This document shows positions 4,722 through 5,980 of a DNA stretch of 5,980 nucleotides, piece by piece. Both the position numbers and the translations under genes were made by a program. The notes beneath the pieces are model-generated. The model made no database searches and was not told the DNA's origin. It saw only the letters and a list, made by a program, of their open reading frames with translations. The stretch comes from DATBAK01 sp036787815. GTDB taxonomy: Bacteria; Actinomycetota; Acidimicrobiia; IMCC26256; PALSA-610. Where the stretch lies: NCBI GenBank assembly GCA_036787815.1, contig DAIQOP010000249.1, positions 1 through 5,980 of the forward strand, read 5' to 3'. The first letter of the stretch is position 1, and each line of letters begins with the position of its first letter.

Positions 4722-5980
4722 CTACGACCTCCTGGCCGCTTCGGCGGCCCAGCGGTAGTCGGGCTTTCCGGCGGCGGAGCGCTCCACGCGCTCGACGATC
4801 ACGAGGCCGCGTGGGGTCTTGTACCCGGCGAGGTGGGCACGGCAGTGCTGCTGGATCTCGGTGAGCGTCGGGGGCGCCGCCGGATCGCTCGCCGCGGCAA
4901 CGACCACGACCCGTTGGCCGAGACGCTCGTCGGGCGCGCCGACGACGATCGCGTCGGCGATCTGCGCGTGCGTCTTCACGACCGCCTCGACCTCTTCGGG
5001 GTACACCTTCTCGCCGCCCGTGTTGATGCACATCGATCCGCGCCCGACGAGATGGATGCCGCCGTCGGCGCCGACCGTCGCCATGTCGCCGGGCAGGGCC
5101 CAGCGCTCGCCGTCGATCTCGACGAAGGTGCGCGCGCTCTTCTCGGCGTCGCGGTAGTAGCCGAGCGGCACGCGCCCCTTGGTTGCCAACCGACCGACCT
5201 CGCCCGAGCCCGGCGCGACGGGCCGCAGCTCGTCGTCGACGACCATCGTCGTGTCTCGGGAGTCGAAGCGCAGGGATGGCTGCGCCGCGCCGTCGCGCGT
5301 CGCGACCGCGACCGCCTGCACCGGTGATTCCGACGAACCGATCGCCTCGGTGATCGCGAGCACGCTCGGGAGCGCCGTGAGCAGGCCGTGTTTCACGTCG
5401 GCCGAGAGGATCGCCCCGCCCGAACCGAGAAGCTGGAGTGACGACGTGTCGTAGCGGCCGGGGTGGGCGTGGAGCTCGTCGAGCAGTGGCCGCGCGCTCG
5501 CGTCGCCGACGAGGGTGAGCATCACGACGTGCTCGCGCTCGACGAGCGCGAGCACCTGCGCCATGTCGATGCTGCGTTCCGTGTACACGACGACGGTGCC
5601 ACCGGCGAGCAACGTGCCGAGCGCCGACCATTGGCCGCTCGCGTGCATCAGCGGGCCGAGCGCGAGCACCACGAACTGCTCGGGCCGGGGATCGCCGGCG
5701 GCGAGGAACGGGGTGAGGCGCTGCGCGCGGTTCGTCAGGACCGTGCGCGCGATATCGGCCGGGCGCTCGATCGGGGGGCCGCCCGGGTTGCCGCCTCCCA
5801 GGGTCGCGAAGAACATGTCTTCCTGGCGCCACACGACGCCCTTCGGCATGCCGGTCGTGCCGCCCGTGTAGAGCACGTAGTGGTCGTCGCCGGAGCGAGG
5901 GCCGAACGCGCGCGTCGTGGGCGCACCGGCGAGCGCGGCCTCGTAGTCGAGCGCGCCGGGTGCGGTGTCGCCGCTGCCCG
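4722..5980 (-). CDS. Acyl-CoA synthetase (FadD-like, ANL superfamily), missing its N-terminus at the window edge
   Basis: About 418 C-terminal residues of an adenylate-forming ligase that activates a carboxylic acid to acyl-AMP and then acyl-CoA. The frame stays open from 5980 (GSGDTAPGALDYEAALAGAP...) into the ATP-binding P-loop YTGGTTGMPKG at 5870-5838, so the GTG at 5876 is not the true start. Numbering from that Val: GPLMHASGQW (74-83), AIGSSESP (178-185; the A5 region, usually YG-x-TE), WALPGDMA (259-266; Asp264 binds ribose), the hinge region GRGSMCINTGGEKVYPEEVE (278-297), and the A10 motif AAGKPDYRW with catalytic Lys371 (4764-4766). The family is usually about 530-550 residues, so roughly 120-130 are missing. 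The sequence style resembles FadD enzymes of actinobacterial fatty-acid and steroid side-chain catabolism, but the substrate cannot be assigned. It ends with TAG, 77 bp before the secreted-protein gene. Confidence 0.93.
   Translation of the reverse strand, partial: GSGDTAPGALDYEAALAGAPTTRAFGPRSGDDHYVLYTGGTTGMPKGVVWRQEDMFFATLGGGNPGGPPIERPADIARTVLTNRAQRLTPFLAAGDPRPEQFVVLALGPLMHASGQWSALGTLLAGGTVVVYTERSIDMAQVLALVEREHVVMLTLVGDASARPLLDELHAHPGRYDTSSLQLLGSGGAILSADVKHGLLTALPSVLAITEAIGSSESPVQAVAVATRDGAAQPSLRFDSRDTTMVVDDELRPVAPGSGEVGRLATKGRVPLGYYRDAEKSARTFVEIDGERWALPGDMATVGADGGIHLVGRGSMCINTGGEKVYPEEVEAVVKTHAQIADAIVVGAPDERLGQRVVVVAAASDPAAPPTLTEIQQHCRAHLAGYKTPRGLVIVERVERSAAGKPDYRWAAEAARRS

Noticed and set aside
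2531..4864. 777-codon open frame on the plus strand across four minus-strand genes
   Set aside because: It is low-complexity Arg/Ser/Ala/Asp sequence running antisense to the nucleotidyltransferase, MDR, secreted-protein and synthetase genes, across their intergenic gaps. No start signal or domain supports it.

Overview
The window is GC-rich, densely coding DNA from a high-GC Gram-positive bacterium (Actinomycetota). The evidence is the strong G/C bias at third codon positions, a DUF6457 protein, a DUF222/13E12-type HNH protein, an actinobacterial-type LexA (SOS) box, a FadD-like acyl-CoA synthetase, and -10-like TAnnnT hexamers 6-8 nt before several ATGs, which suggests leaderless transcripts. 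The DUF222 and acyl-CoA synthetase sequences resemble those of Acidimicrobiia, but the lineage below phylum is inference.

Layout, left to right. Bases 1-153 (minus) hold the N-terminal 51 codons of a DUF6457 protein that runs off the left edge. A 55-bp divergent intergenic region separates it from a 326-residue aldo/keto reductase (209-1189, plus) that resembles the voltage-gated K+ channel beta subunit. After 81 bp comes a DUF222 + HNH nuclease-like protein (1271-2476, plus), whose start codon lies inside a near-consensus SOS box. It converges, with an 11-bp gap, on a two-gene minus-strand unit: a zinc-free quinone-oxidoreductase-like MDR enzyme (3074-4036) followed 16 bp downstream by a small nucleotidyltransferase of the PF06042 type (2488-3057). 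A 224-bp intergenic region contains a strong hairpin (4187-4224). Beyond it, still on the minus strand, are a small secreted two-cysteine protein (4261-4644) and the C-terminal three quarters of an acyl-CoA synthetase (4722 to beyond 5980).

Functionally this is mostly ordinary chromosomal content: two NAD(P)H-type oxidoreductases, a fatty-acid or steroid-side-chain type CoA ligase, a putative nucleotidyltransferase and an exported protein. No common pathway is evident. The best-supported point of interest is the predicted LexA control of the DUF222-HNH gene, with operator, putative -10 and start codon packed within about 22 bp. I found no CRISPR array, tRNA, rRNA, insertion sequence, toxin-antitoxin pair or convincing new multi-gene system. 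Several long reading frames on the opposite strands are composition artefacts.
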